64,000 nt of DNA from positions 37,061 through 101,060 of the forward strand of contig CACETF010000010.1 of NCBI GenBank assembly GCA_902562425.1, in the 5' to 3' direction. Each line of letters starts with the position of its first letter. The stretch's first letter is position 1. Made by a program: the position numbers and the translations under genes. A model generated the notes under the pieces. The model was not told the DNA's origin and did not search any database. It saw only the letters and a list, made by a program, of their open reading frames with translations. Positions 37,396 to 48,182 of the stretch are shown one piece after another. This DNA comes from Porticoccaceae bacterium (lineage in GTDB: Bacteria; Pseudomonadota; Gammaproteobacteria; Pseudomonadales; Porticoccaceae).

Positions 37396-38814
37396 TTACT
37401 GTTCCACCTTGTAAGCATCCTTGGGAAGCCGATATGCAAGATCCTTTGCCAAAAGGAGCGCCTGATCCTCGCTGAGCCTTCGCTGTACTACCCAGCCAGC
37501 CAAAAATTGACAATCGATGCGCCGAGCAAGGTCATGGCGCGCGGGGATCGAAAATAATGCGCGGGTATCATCATTGAAGCCGACAGTGTTGTAGAATCCC
37601 GCGGTCTCTGATACCTGCTGACGATATCTCATCATCCCCTCCGGACTGTCATGAAACCACCAAGCTGGTCCAAGTCTTAAGCATGGGTAATGTCCCGCTA
37701 AAGGAGCCAACTCCCTAGAATAAGTAGATTCATCGAGCGTAAAAAGTATTACAGACAAAGAGGACTCGTTGCCAAACCGTTGCAGTAGAGGTTTTAACCC
37801 CTCCACAAATTCCATTGGAATTGGAATATCTGCTCCTTTGTCCTGACCGAAGCGATTAAATAATTGTTTATTATGATTTCGTGACACACCCACGTGAAGC
37901 TGCATCACCAAACCATCGTCGAGGCTCATTGCTGCCATCTCCGTCAGCATTTGACCTCGAAAGTACTCTTTTTCCTGAGCATCCGCATCTCCCCTCAAGC
38001 ATTTTGCAAACAACTTTTGACATTCAATATTGGACAGGTCCGATGTGTGTGCAGAGGGATGGCCATGATCAGTTGCGGTAGCTCCATGACTTTTAAAAAA
38101 TTCACGTCGATTCTTTAACGCAGAGAGGTAACCATTCCATGTTGTAGCCTCTTCACCAGTAATTTCCGACAATCTAGCAACATTATCAAAAAACCCCGGA
38201 CAATCAGGATCTGTAACGCTATCCGGTCGAAATGTTGGGACTACACGATGTCCAAATCCTGCTCGAGCAATATTCTGATGAGACTGAAGAGAATCTAGCG
38301 CACCGTCAGTTGTTGCAAGAAACTCTATATTAAATCGATCCAGAATCGCTCTCGGTCTAAGAGCATCCATCTTTAATTGGTGTGATATTTTCTCATAATA
38401 CTGTTGCGCGGTTTTAGCACTCAGTACATCCCTGAGACCGAAAACCTCATAAAACACGTAATCGAGCCAAATTCTGGTCGGCGTGCCCTGAAAGAGATAG
38501 TAGTAATCAGCGAATATCCCCCACGCCTCGAGCGGACCCACTTTGCTCTCATTTCCAGCAATAGGGATTCGAAGTGACTCAAGAGACACACCCTGACTGT
38601 AGAGCATCCTAAAGATATAATGATCAGGTACAATCAACAAATCGGTTGGATTATCAAACACCTTGTTATCTGCAAACCAACGAGGCTCAGTGTGACCATG
38701 AGGACTTATAATTGGTAGTGACTCCACCTCAGTAAAGAGACGCCGAGCAACTGACCGAATCTCTCCAGTTTGTCCAAGAAACCTATCGGGATACAGATGT
38801 AAAACTTCACTCAT
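37396..38814 (-). CDS. uxaC: Glucuronate (uronate) isomerase
   Basis: Cytoplasmic isomerase converting D-glucuronate to D-fructuronate, or galacturonate to tagaturonate. Family features include the metal site region LPIISPHGHTEPRWFADN, DHYIFRMLYSQGV, LEFLATTDG-type sequence (IEFLATTDGALDSL), MQLHVGVSRNHN and LRLGPAWWFHDSPEGM, and TVGFNDDTRALFSIPARHD near the end. Length (472) matches UxaC. It follows uxuA by 77 bases on the same strand. The ribosome binding site lies within a triple heptamer repeat described separately. It shows that intact glucuronate, probably released by GH2, is used in addition to unsaturated uronate. Confidence 0.96.
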   Translation of the reverse strand: MSEVLHLYPDRFLGQTGEIRSVARRLFTEVESLPIISPHGHTEPRWFADNKVFDNPTDLLIVPDHYIFRMLYSQGVSLESLRIPIAGNESKVGPLEAWGIFADYYYLFQGTPTRIWLDYVFYEVFGLRDVLSAKTAQQYYEKISHQLKMDALRPRAILDRFNIEFLATTDGALDSLQSHQNIARAGFGHRVVPTFRPDSVTDPDCPGFFDNVARLSEITGEEATTWNGYLSALKNRREFFKSHGATATDHGHPSAHTSDLSNIECQKLFAKCLRGDADAQEKEYFRGQMLTEMAAMSLDDGLVMQLHVGVSRNHNKQLFNRFGQDKGADIPIPMEFVEGLKPLLQRFGNESSLSVILFTLDESTYSRELAPLAGHYPCLRLGPAWWFHDSPEGMMRYRQQVSETAGFYNTVGFNDDTRALFSIPARHDLARRIDCQFLAGWVVQRRLSEDQALLLAKDLAYRLPKDAYKVEQ

Positions 38815-38821
38815 CAGTGTT

Positions 38822-38842
38822 ATTCCCTATTCCCTATTCCCT
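38822..38842 (-). repeat. Three tandem heptamers at the uxaC ribosome binding site
   Basis: Three perfect copies of ATTCCCT on the plus strand, read as AGGGAAT on the uxaC mRNA. The copy nearest the start ends 7 bases before the ATG, so its AGGGA can serve as the ribosome binding site while the others offer alternative sites. Slippage would change the number of copies and possibly translation. Confidence 0.7.
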
Positions 38843-38891
38843 TTAAAAATTGACCCGACATCTAATCCACAATGAAACCGGCAATCCAAGC

Positions 38892-40070
38892 TTACCCATC
38901 AACCCCAGAAATAGCCCTGCTCACACCTCGTAATTCAGCAAGGCCCTTCATCCGACCGCAAAACGAATATCCGGGTCGAATGTTGCGGTTGCCAAGCTCA
39001 CTGGCCATGGTATGCCCATGGTCTGGACGCATTGGAATTAGTTGTTTTTTTCCAGCTCGATTTTGTTTTCGCTCTTGCGTGATAAGCTCTTTGACAAGGC
39101 TAACCATATCAACCATGCCATTAAGATGCTCTGACTCATGAAAGGAACCGTTTGGTTGACGGATAATATTTCGCAAATGAACAAAGAAGATGTTAGCACC
39201 GAATTCTCGAACCATGCTCAACAAATCATTATCAGCTCGTGTCCCCAGCGATCCAGAGCAAAAAGTAATACCATTGGACGGACTTGGAAAGACATCGAGG
39301 ATGCTTTTGAGGTCGTCCGCCGTTGAGACAACACGGGGCAATCCAAAAAGACTAAAAGGCGGATCATCAGGATGGATAGCCATGCGAACGCCTGACTCCT
39401 CCGCTACAGGAATAATCGATTCCAAAAATTCATGCAAGTTTGTCTGGTAGCTATCTCTATCAATCATATCAAAGGTTGACAACATCTGTGAGAGCCCAGA
39501 TCGGTCATAAGATCCCTCCCCACCGGGGAGACCTGCAATGATATTCTTTTCTAGCCTGAGTGCATCTTCGTCGTTCAAATCATGAATTCTGTCCCCTGCC
39601 TTTGCCAAAATTTCTTCTGAGTAATCCTTTGCCGCCCCATCGCGCTGAAGGATGAAAACATCATAAGTTGCAAAGTCAATCATATCAAAACGAAGCGCCT
39701 GACTCCGGTTAGGTAGAGAAAAACTCAAATCAGTCCGAGTCCAATCTAAGATCGGCATAAAGTTGTAGCAGATAGTCGAAATACCTACAGAACCAATATT
39801 TCTAATGCTCTGTTTGTAATTCTCAATGTAATTCTGAAAGGAACCTGACCGAGTTTTAATATCATGATGAACCGGTACGCTTTCGACTACAGACCATTCT
39901 AGGCCGGCACTTTTTATGAGTGTGTTTCGCTCATCAATATCTTTAATAGGCCAGATTTGTCCTGTTTCAATATGATCGAGTGCAGTCACGACGCCTGAGG
40001 CACCGGCTTGTAGGATATTATCCAAACTCACCGTATCGTCGGGACCGAACCATCTCCATGTCTCTTTCAT
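38892..40070 (-). CDS. uxuA: D-mannonate dehydratase
   Basis: Converts D-mannonate to 2-keto-3-deoxygluconate. The N-terminus MKETWRWFGPDDTVSLDNILQAGASGVVTALDHI is characteristic (given here in short: KETWRWFGPDD and GVVTALDHI). Other family blocks are WSVVESVPVHHDIK, CYNFMPILDWTRTDL, MAIHPDDPPFSLFGLPRVVS, FCSGSLGTR and FVHLRN, with metal-binding His and Cys. Length (392) is normal. An AGGGGA ribosome binding site precedes the ATG. It needs mannonate from fructuronate, yet no uxuB gene is present between uxaC and uxuA or elsewhere in the window. Confidence 0.96.
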   Translation of the reverse strand: MKETWRWFGPDDTVSLDNILQAGASGVVTALDHIETGQIWPIKDIDERNTLIKSAGLEWSVVESVPVHHDIKTRSGSFQNYIENYKQSIRNIGSVGISTICYNFMPILDWTRTDLSFSLPNRSQALRFDMIDFATYDVFILQRDGAAKDYSEEILAKAGDRIHDLNDEDALRLEKNIIAGLPGGEGSYDRSGLSQMLSTFDMIDRDSYQTNLHEFLESIIPVAEESGVRMAIHPDDPPFSLFGLPRVVSTADDLKSILDVFPSPSNGITFCSGSLGTRADNDLLSMVREFGANIFFVHLRNIIRQPNGSFHESEHLNGMVDMVSLVKELITQERKQNRAGKKQLIPMRPDHGHTMASELGNRNIRPGYSFCGRMKGLAELRGVSRAISGVDG

Positions 40071-40452
40071 AAAATCCCCTAATGAGACCTTGCTAAAATT
40101 ACAGCAAGATATAACTTATAGTTTCTTAAAATAAAAATATCATAATCAACGTTTTACTGAGTTTTCTTCACTCTTTTAATTAGGTACTTTTGGAGTGTTG
40201 GGTGATCATGTTCTATCCGCCGCGCAAAATAACAAAGACTCTGAATCCCATTGCCCTCCTAACCATTACATCTATATTTAACGATATCATCATTGATATT
40301 TTTCTTGGAAAGAATATCAGTTTACACAAATAGCATCTAAGTAATTATTAAAAGCCTACCTTTTCTTCAATTTTAACATTTGAAACGTAAACAAGTTGAT
40401 TACATCACAATAACCACCAATCCTCCTATACCCGATGACTACCTTAACCACA
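40071..40452. other. AT-rich gap, uxuA leader / 3' side of giant protein 1
   Basis: Non-coding 382 bases upstream of uxuA and downstream of the giant gene. It holds the uxuA leader hairpin and part of the hairpin over the giant gene's stop. All frames are broken by stops, so there is no sign that the giant protein once continued here. Confidence 0.5.
40089..40108 (-). promoter_or_regulatory. Hairpin in the uxuA leader
   Basis: Inverted repeat CTTGCT / AGCAAG with an 8-base loop, starting 19 bases upstream of the uxuA start codon. It could be an operator or a leader RNA hairpin. Only the symmetry is seen. Confidence 0.3.
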
Positions 40453-40460
40453 TTAAGGTA
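40440..40460 (-). terminator. Hairpin overlapping the stop codon of giant protein 1
   Basis: Perfect 8-bp stem TACCTTAA / TTAAGGTA with a 5-base loop. The TAA stop (40453-40455) lies in one arm. No U-run follows, so it may be a weak terminator or a 3'-end stability element. Confidence 0.45.
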
Positions 40461-43400
40461 TTGCATATAATCCCTCGTTACCCCCTTTTAGAAAAACCGG
40501 CGGACGATTCAAAGATCCAACCACGTTAACTATTCTCGTCACGTGTGTCGCCGAGTTGCCCGCCTCATCATACACATTATAGGTAACCGTATATCTGCCG
40601 ACCTTCGCAGTATCGACAGCCGATGAGTCAACTACTACCGTCTCCCCGGTATCTGCACTAGCACCAAGATCAATGTAAGGTTCATTCTGACTCACAGAAA
40701 CCGTCGCATCACCCGTCAAACTAATCACCGGAGCAACCGTATCCTCTGGCGCATAAGATTCATTTTCGAGGACGATTTCGACCGAGTATACAACTCCTTC
40801 CTCATAACTATCATTGGCACATCCAAAGGTGTTGAAATCACCACAATGTGCTCCCAAAACAACCCTGCCATCGACCTCAAGTGACCAATCGAAAGAGTAC
40901 CCAGCTGTCTCATTAACCAATTGCAGTCCCAAGGTGCTTGACGGACCAGTGATAGTATCGCTGATGTTAAATGATCCAGTGTCGCCAAAATGACTAGTAA
41001 AAGTAGCTAGACGCTCTTCCGAATTGTTATCCAAAGTCACGCTCATTGAATCATCAACATCTTTGAGGTGCAGGATGATATTTTGTTGGTGAGAAACCCT
41101 AATCGTATAAAACGCTCGCTTGGGTCGACTTGTAGCATCGAGCGGGTTTGTAGAAGAAGAAATCTCTATTTGATCTTCATAGCCGTCATTATCGTCGTCG
41201 TTATCAATAGCGTTTATGATCCCATCTCCATCTGAGTCTTCAATATTAGTAAGGCCTAATGCGACACGCTGGTCCCACAATAAAAATGAATGTCTGCCAA
41301 CATTTTCGAAGGGATACTCGAGGGAGTTGGGAATCCCGATATGGGTATCCCAAAAACACATTTTAGCGAGTACTCTTTCACGCAAAATTGTATTCAGATC
41401 CAACCAATCGGGATCCATATAACGGAATGAAAGATCTCCATTTGGGTCAAATATTTCAGTCGGGATATCGGCGAACAGCGCCGCGGTAACACCAGCTACC
41501 CAGGCTTTTCGGACCAACACGGTTGCCTCAGCCTTACGGATTTTTTCTCCGCACACAACCCATGCGTCACCAGGATCGCCCCGAAAATCCCCGAAGCTAT
41601 CCACAACGTGGTAAGAATCTGGATCATCTCCAGTTCTTTTCAACAACTTATATGCATCATCTCCATTATGATTGATCGCGGTCGAAACTTGATCGACGTT
41701 TTCAGCAATTCGCAGAAACCCAGGGGAAGAATCCTCAAACTCACTAATATTTTCAGAGTTAACTCGACCGATTACCCAAACATCTCCGGGCGCCAAAACA
41801 GCTCCTGTCGTAAATTCTATTGCGGTCTCATACTGCCCTTTTTGTTTTGGAGCATTATTGACCTTGCCCAAAAAGTATTGGTCTAAAGACACCTCATTTC
41901 CTGTTGGGTTATATATCTCAAGATACTTTATCCAAGTGCTAGCCTTTTTATCTGGCCATGATGACGAATACTCTGAAATAAATAGATCCCAGATATCTCC
42001 ATTGTCGCCCCACCCGTCCCCGTCAGTATCTTCTGTCTCCGTTTTGTCAAGCGGGAAGGCATCTTGCTGGTCTGGCACCCCGTCGTCATCGTCATCTTGA
42101 TCTGCATTATTACCTATCCCATCTCTATCAGAATCGAGGAACTCATAAGGATCTAGCGGGAACATATCACTCTCATCTGTGACACCATCATTATCATCGT
42201 CTCGATCTGCCACATTGCCGGTACCATCACCGTCTGAATCAACTGACTCTAGGGGGTCATCAGGAAACGCATCTAGCGAATCCTCTATGCCATCCCCATC
42301 TGAATCTGGTGGAACATACTCATCGAGTACTAAGTCAGCCTGCGCGAACAGAAAAAGATTTCTTATTTGGAAGGAAGTATCCGGAATAAGTCCTACCGTA
42401 CGCAGCACCACCTGATCAATTAGCGTGAAGTCGAAGGCTGAACGGTTGGTCTGAAGGTCAATCATTCCGGCGATCGGGACGCGCACCCGCTGCCAAACCC
42501 CTCCTTGGTGGTTTACCGATATCTGTTTACCCTTTCTATTTCCCAAGAAGTACTGAGACAGATCCTCATCTGCCTTATCACTCAAAGCCAAGAATAAATC
42601 GATATCTGAGTCCCCTAACAGCCTAATGTCGAAAACGATCTCACCACTAGAAAGACTATCAAGACCTACCGGAGTCTCGGTCTCTATACTAAAACCTGTG
42701 AGTAAGGCTGACGATGATAATTCAACTCCTACGGTATCCCCTGGGAGATATGGCTCATCAGATACAACCGAAATCCCGATACCATCACACGTTGCGCTAC
42801 TCGAATCGTAAATCGTTCGGGATGTTTCCAAGGGAACACCGTTATAAGAATAGCTTGCGACTTTTGCCTCATAGCCAGTCTGGTTTTTAGAAAGTACGCT
42901 GGGACACATTACCACCTGTGACTGGGATACGTCCCCCGTTACCTGAAACCCATAAACCCCGTAATCCCATTTTTCATCGACGCGACCATCCTTTAGCACA
43001 TGGATGTGATCTCCATCAGGGATCCCGTCACTATCGTCATCAAGATCGGCGTTATCTCCAACTCCATTACGATCACTATCAACGATCTCTGAAGCATTTA
43101 ATGGAAAGATATCATCGGAGTCACTGACCCCATCATTATCAGTATCAATGCTTAGCGGGTTTGTCCCAATATCGGACTCATAGACATCTGTTAACCCGTC
43201 ATTATCATCATCACGATCCGCATTGTTCCCGAGCCCGTCGCCATCGGTATCCAGACTCTCATCTGGATTTTTTGGGAATGCATCGGCAGAATCTTCAACC
43301 AGGTCGCCGTCATCATCGGGATCAGCATCATCGCCCTGTCCATCCCCATCTGTATCCCGCCACTCCCCAGCGTCCTCGGGAAACGCATCAACATTATCAT

Positions 43401-46400
43401 CCACCCCATCACCGTCCGTGTCAGAATCAACGTCGAACTTTATCAATGCTGAATAAACTACCCCTAAATCTTGGCTATCATTCGAGCAACCTGAAATGCT
43501 GGAATGACCACACCCTGCCTCCTCAACAACAACTCCATCAACTTTGAGCTTCCATCGAAATGTGTAACCTAATTCCGTATTACTGAGCTGTACTTTAAGT
43601 TTTGCATTCGATCCGAAAGGAGTGTCACTGATAACATAAGAAACTGGATCTTCGCTATTGGCGGTGTATGATCCCAAAACATTGTCCTCTGAGTCGGCAA
43701 TTATCACTTCAATGACGTCATCAATATCCATAATATCCAGCTCAACCTTCTGACCAGCACTAATCCTGACGACATAATCCGCCCTATCTGGCCTCTGAAA
43801 AGCATCTAAAGAATCTGTACCGGCCGCGACCTCAATCTTGTCCTCATATCCGTCATCGTCATCGTCTCTATCTTTGTTATTCCCTACGCCATCTCCGTCT
43901 GTATCAACATTTTCACTCGAATCCGTTGGAAATGCATCCCTGCTATCCAAAACACCATCATAGTCCCGGTCTTCATCAATGTCCGTTATCCTAAAGACGA
44001 TGTTCTGGCTCACCTTGTTAGTCCCATCACTCACTGATGCAGTTGCCAAATAGGATGATTTCGATTCAAAATCAGGAGGCTCGACAAAAGATAAAATACC
44101 TTCATTGTCCAGCGTAATTCGATCCGCGTCGACTCCGGATATCGCGAAATTCAGTGCATCTCCATCCGCATCAAGGGCCGTTAAACGACCGATAGCTGTC
44201 TGATTTTCGGATATGTAAAAAATGTTATCTGACAAGAACCGAGGAATATTATCGCTCTTGGCAACAATAGAGTCCTCGGAATAGTATCTCCGGATTTTGT
44301 CCTTCAGAAAAAAATAGGAGGCGAATTGAATCTCAAGCTCCTCGACCGGGGTGAGGCTCGCCACACGCACCAATGCCTCATTTCTGTCCTCTGACCAGCT
44401 TACATCTGAAACCTGCAGCCTTCTCTCCCCATCATTGACAATAAAGGTAGGTGGATCAGCAATCTGTGATAGTCCAAGCTTTTGAGAGTCAGATAGGGGG
44501 CTAAAGGCGCTACCATCGAGATGCGGCAGACGCAGTTTTATAATCGCCTCTCCAGCGGAGTAGACCATGCTCGCTGTGATATTTGACAAAGATCGTGGAG
44601 GCAATGGCTCAATATCTGTAGCAAGCGCCATGATGTTTGCATCGCCTGCCCCATTTTCGGAAAGGGAGATCTCTAAAGCCGAGCGCCCCAAATTTATGAA
44701 ATCGCTTATCTTGGATGTTGCTTCATAATAATTGTGGTTTCTACTGTCCTTAAAATACACGCGCAGGTCATCACCAACGAACTGGATCGTCTGGATCCCC
44801 GGGAATGCATTTCCCGAACCACCGGGATACACGGCTTGATCGTCATACCGCTTACTCCGAAAATATTCCATGTCAGTGGTGAGGACCTTATAGTCATCAA
44901 ATCTAACACATTGATTAATGGACGTCTCATACTCAAAAACACAGAAACCCTCCTCGTCGGGTTCTGGGGACGCCCACTCGATGTAATCATGTTCCCTATC
45001 AGTGTCCGCTCGCCAATTTGATATGGTCGAACTAGATATCGTTAGGATCCTTGAGCTCTCGATGCCATTCACAGAGACTATGTATGGTATTTCCAAATCT
45101 CCTTGAACCGAGGCGGAGGGACGAATACGAAAAATGTCTCGATAATCCTGGACTTCCAACGATCCCCTACCATTAGCGAGTGTAAAAATTTTGTTCGTAA
45201 AAAATGGTTCCTCCTCAATCGATACTATAGGTGCCCTCGGACCGAAAGTTTTGAGGTAAGATGCATGATTCTCTGCAAAATTGAATGCAACATACTTAAT
45301 GTCTGTTCCGGTGCCACTCTGTTTCTGCCAGTTATAAGCCCGGCCGACACCATCTGATAGTGCAAGGGAAGTGGTGCCATCTGCGTTACTAAGAGAATTG
45401 TTCTCATCATTCGTATCGAGAAAAATAAAGCGCTGCCGCTCTGAATTATTGACTATCGGAATGCCCGCTGGCCCTTGCGAGGATTGTATGGTCAAGGAGG
45501 CTCCATCAAGGTAATCACCATTCGAATATGCCCAATAGATGTTATTGTTCTGACGAACGATTGGGCCGTAACCAATATTAGGTACTAAAATTCGCTTGAC
45601 CACCTCCAGTGTTGATGCGTCGATAATAGATAAAAACTCTTGGCCATTACGGTCTACACCGTCATCTCGGTACATCGGGTTTTCAGCAACCGCGATGTAC
45701 CGATCGTTGATCCAAAGCACACCCCTGACTAAAAAGTCATCAGCAATTGGCAATCGGGACAAAAGTCCCTCTGATGATAAATACCAAGCCACCGTTGAGT
45801 TCGTGCCGCCTCCAACTCCTTCAGGTAATGTCCTCTCCCAATCAAAACCCTGTAAGACGGCAGAACCGTCAGACCGGAAGTCCATACCACTCCTTGAGAA
45901 ATCTGTCAGATTCGATGAGATCAGCGATTTTGGCTCAATATCTCCCACATTTGAGTTCAAAAGGCATGAGAACTGATTAGTCGGGAGGGTAACCCTGTAA
46001 ATCGAACACACCTCTGGTGATAAATCAGGAATCGCTCGTTGAATATGGTTGCTGGTCAGCAGATATAGAAATTCTCCATCAGGACTAACCGCTGCCTCGG
46101 TAAAATATAAAGACTCATTCGACAGAATCGAGTCAACAACGATCTGGCCATCTTTATCCCAAGCAACCCCGTTAGTCTGCTGTGAAAGCCCAACAAGATC
46201 TGCTAGGGCCTCGGGCAGCAAAAAACGAAAAATTATCCTCACAAACTTCAAAAGGTCGGAGCTGGTGGCGCTATCGACAAAAGGATTAGACTGAGAAAGG
46301 GCAGATCCGATTCCAACACTCTCCACAGAATTAAAGTTAAATGCAACGCTCTTCGTCTTACTGCTATCGAGTGGGTAGACATCCAAATGATCGAGAATCC

Positions 46401-47493
46401 CATCTCCATCAGAATCGGTATTTGCAGGCGTTGGATCCAGCGGCAACGGATCTAGATCATCAGCCACTCCATCGTTATCATCATCGTCATCTGCATTGTT
46501 ACCAATCCCATCGAGATCAGTGTCTAGGATCTCAGAGGAATCTAGCGGGAACGTATCTAACCCATCAAGGACACCATCGTTATCGTCGTCTACATCTTTA
46601 TTGTCGCCGATGCCGTCTAAGTCAGTATCTACCGTCTCGGTAGGATCGCTAGGGAACAGATCTCTCGCATCCTCTACCCCATCGGAGTCCCGGTCCGAGA
46701 TGCCCCACTGAGAAAAAAGACCACTTACCTGACGAACAAGATCTAAAAAATAAGAGGTTTGAAGCGTCCCGCCTGAAGACGACTCCCAGCTACCATTCAC
46801 ATCACCCATCAATACCCCTACAAAATTTACAGCGCTCTTTGCAGACGAGTGTTCTAAAACTTTTGGTGAATCAGATAACGGAACATCTGCTCGGTTGGTA
46901 ACAAATCCGCCCGCGCCGTTATTTTCGGTGGGATCCCAGAAATCTGTGTCTTCCGAAATAAAAACCCATGCTCTCGGTAGGGCGCTCTCAAGTCTAACCG
47001 CCATCTTTAAGATCGCGAGGGCATCCGCTGAGGTAATTCGCGCATCCTGGTTAACATCCGCTGAAATGAATTGGTAAGGTGAGACAGCTGGCGCTAAAAG
47101 GGGGCCGGATCCATCAGGATCTGGATTTGGGTTAATACCAACAGCTATCTTTAGCGCCGCAAGGGCGTCAGCAGAGCTTATGACCGAGCCGGCATCTACC
47201 GCATCAATCTGCTTTGAAAGGGTAATACGACTCGCATCGCCATCCGGAAAAGAAAAGGCATATTCGCCAGACTCATCGGTAGTCGTATCCTCAACATAAT
47301 TCGTCTCCTCATCATCCTCAAGCGCGGTGAGTGAGACAGAGACATTGGCAAGGTACGCATGCGAGCTCCAGTGATAAACCTGTCCTTGAGGTCCAATGTC
47401 ACTTGAGACATTGACACCATGAAATGAGCCCACAAAGACGAATAAAACCTTCGAAAAGAACACTAAACTAAATACATTTGGCCGTAAAAACAT
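40453..47493 (-). CDS. Giant secreted calcium-binding multidomain protein 1 (2,346 residues)
   Basis: Extracellular or cell-surface protein of unknown role, probably binding polymer or cells. In order, by nucleotide: signal peptide at the start; a beta-sandwich-like GQVYHW module; a dockerin-like pair of calcium loops (two [12 protein letters not shown] repeats, about 47190-47000); thrombospondin type 3 repeats rich in DxDxDG (about 46690-46370); a long region that looks propeller-like; a cadherin-like domain (about 44220-43990); a duplicated 130-residue module (43840-43440 and 41150-40745); more type 3 repeats (about 43430-43000, 42310-42010); an ExoP-like galactose-binding region (about 43000-42330); a lamin-tail domain ([27 protein letters not shown], split for length; about 41990-41800); and a DUF5011/HYR domain. 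It ends abruptly after NRPPVF, which normally opens another cadherin-like domain. No catalytic domain was recognised. Confidence 0.85.
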   Translation of the reverse strand: MFLRPNVFSLVFFSKVLFVFVGSFHGVNVSSDIGPQGQVYHWSSHAYLANVSVSLTALEDDEETNYVEDTTTDESGEYAFSFPDGDASRITLSKQIDAVDAGSVISSADALAALKIAVGINPNPDPDGSGPLLAPAVSPYQFISADVNQDARITSADALAILKMAVRLESALPRAWVFISEDTDFWDPTENNGAGGFVTNRADVPLSDSPKVLEHSSAKSAVNFVGVLMGDVNGSWESSSGGTLQTSYFLDLVRQVSGLFSQWGISDRDSDGVEDARDLFPSDPTETVDTDLDGIGDNKDVDDDNDGVLDGLDTFPLDSSEILDTDLDGIGNNADDDDDNDGVADDLDPLPLDPTPANTDSDGDGILDHLDVYPLDSSKTKSVAFNFNSVESVGIGSALSQSNPFVDSATSSDLLKFVRIIFRFLLPEALADLVGLSQQTNGVAWDKDGQIVVDSILSNESLYFTEAAVSPDGEFLYLLTSNHIQRAIPDLSPEVCSIYRVTLPTNQFSCLLNSNVGDIEPKSLISSNLTDFSRSGMDFRSDGSAVLQGFDWERTLPEGVGGGTNSTVAWYLSSEGLLSRLPIADDFLVRGVLWINDRYIAVAENPMYRDDGVDRNGQEFLSIIDASTLEVVKRILVPNIGYGPIVRQNNNIYWAYSNGDYLDGASLTIQSSQGPAGIPIVNNSERQRFIFLDTNDENNSLSNADGTTSLALSDGVGRAYNWQKQSGTGTDIKYVAFNFAENHASYLKTFGPRAPIVSIEEEPFFTNKIFTLANGRGSLEVQDYRDIFRIRPSASVQGDLEIPYIVSVNGIESSRILTISSSTISNWRADTDREHDYIEWASPEPDEEGFCVFEYETSINQCVRFDDYKVLTTDMEYFRSKRYDDQAVYPGGSGNAFPGIQTIQFVGDDLRVYFKDSRNHNYYEATSKISDFINLGRSALEISLSENGAGDANIMALATDIEPLPPRSLSNITASMVYSAGEAIIKLRLPHLDGSAFSPLSDSQKLGLSQIADPPTFIVNDGERRLQVSDVSWSEDRNEALVRVASLTPVEELEIQFASYFFLKDKIRRYYSEDSIVAKSDNIPRFLSDNIFYISENQTAIGRLTALDADGDALNFAISGVDADRITLDNEGILSFVEPPDFESKSSYLATASVSDGTNKVSQNIVFRITDIDEDRDYDGVLDSRDAFPTDSSENVDTDGDGVGNNKDRDDDDDGYEDKIEVAAGTDSLDAFQRPDRADYVVRISAGQKVELDIMDIDDVIEVIIADSEDNVLGSYTANSEDPVSYVISDTPFGSNAKLKVQLSNTELGYTFRWKLKVDGVVVEEAGCGHSSISGCSNDSQDLGVVYSALIKFDVDSDTDGDGVDDNVDAFPEDAGEWRDTDGDGQGDDADPDDDGDLVEDSADAFPKNPDESLDTDGDGLGNNADRDDDNDGLTDVYESDIGTNPLSIDTDNDGVSDSDDIFPLNASEIVDSDRNGVGDNADLDDDSDGIPDGDHIHVLKDGRVDEKWDYGVYGFQVTGDVSQSQVVMCPSVLSKNQTGYEAKVASYSYNGVPLETSRTIYDSSSATCDGIGISVVSDEPYLPGDTVGVELSSSALLTGFSIETETPVGLDSLSSGEIVFDIRLLGDSDIDLFLALSDKADEDLSQYFLGNRKGKQISVNHQGGVWQRVRVPIAGMIDLQTNRSAFDFTLIDQVVLRTVGLIPDTSFQIRNLFLFAQADLVLDEYVPPDSDGDGIEDSLDAFPDDPLESVDSDGDGTGNVADRDDDNDGVTDESDMFPLDPYEFLDSDRDGIGNNADQDDDDDGVPDQQDAFPLDKTETEDTDGDGWGDNGDIWDLFISEYSSSWPDKKASTWIKYLEIYNPTGNEVSLDQYFLGKVNNAPKQKGQYETAIEFTTGAVLAPGDVWVIGRVNSENISEFEDSSPGFLRIAENVDQVSTAINHNGDDAYKLLKRTGDDPDSYHVVDSFGDFRGDPGDAWVVCGEKIRKAEATVLVRKAWVAGVTAALFADIPTEIFDPNGDLSFRYMDPDWLDLNTILRERVLAKMCFWDTHIGIPNSLEYPFENVGRHSFLLWDQRVALGLTNIEDSDGDGIINAIDNDDDNDGYEDQIEISSSTNPLDATSRPKRAFYTIRVSHQQNIILHLKDVDDSMSVTLDNNSEERLATFTSHFGDTGSFNISDTITGPSSTLGLQLVNETAGYSFDWSLEVDGRVVLGAHCGDFNTFGCANDSYEEGVVYSVEIVLENESYAPEDTVAPVISLTGDATVSVSQNEPYIDLGASADTGETVVVDSSAVDTAKVGRYTVTYNVYDEAGNSATHVTRIVNVVGSLNRPPVFLKGGNEGLYAIP

Positions 47494-48182
47494 ACTCTAA
47501 GCCTTTCATTATTTTTATTGTAATTTTTCTAAAACCAAAGCACCGCTTAACAATTAAACAAAAATTTAGATTGCGGTCTAAGAGTGATCTTGCTTATGTT
47601 CTTAGACGCTTTCACTATGGCCCGCTACCAGGCATATTACCAAAACTAAACCGGGCAACCCTTGAACTCTCTTCTGCCGCCCTCTAATGCAATTTACTGA
47701 TACCTTATCATGAAAAAAACTAACAAAAAAATACGGTGTGGGAACCCACAAAATTTAGGTTGTTCAAGTTTTGAAGCATAAAACCTACTAATATTCAAAA
47801 GACACACCACACAGGCTGGTAACTATGATGCCTAATCATTAAAACAAGACTGTACCACACTCACCGTACCCTGATTTTTCCGGTCTTTGATTTTACTCCA
47901 CAACAAAAAATCGAAAGGCTTGAAGATTCTGCATCATTCTGAGGCGTTAAGACCATTGAGTTTTATGTCAACTTTTCTACTTCCTTTGAAGCCAGATACA
48001 GAGTCGTCATTCAATCAGAAATAAACCTCTTGCCCCTAACAAAGATACCCTGAAAAACCCACCATAATCAATTGTTTAAAAGGTCAAAGATTTATAAATT
48101 TATTGAGTCATTAACGCAACATTAAAAACAAATTTCAACACTGCGTGAATAATACAAAGAGTGGAGCAAGCATTGTTTAACA
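47494..48182. other. AT-rich intergenic region upstream of giant protein 1
   Basis: 689 bases between the giant gene and sulfatase 3, both on the minus strand, so the giant gene's promoter must lie here. I found an AAAGG ribosome-site-like sequence near its start but no convincing promoter pair, no palindrome like those at 4024/18607, and no supported gene. Confidence 0.5.

Noticed and set aside
37143..37439. 98-codon open frame between uxaC and kdgK
   Set aside because: It overlaps the end of uxaC on the same strand in another frame, lacks a ribosome binding site and has no recognisable motif.
42000..43550. Plus-strand open frames rich in Ser/Pro or His/Arg opposite giant protein 1
   Set aside because: They mirror the acidic Asp/Gly repeats of the minus-strand gene and have no signals of their own.
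41160..46690. Short GATGATAATGATGG-like repeats that might suggest a CRISPR or satellite array
   Set aside because: They encode the DxDxDG calcium loops of thrombospondin type 3 repeats in an unbroken frame and have no regular spacers.
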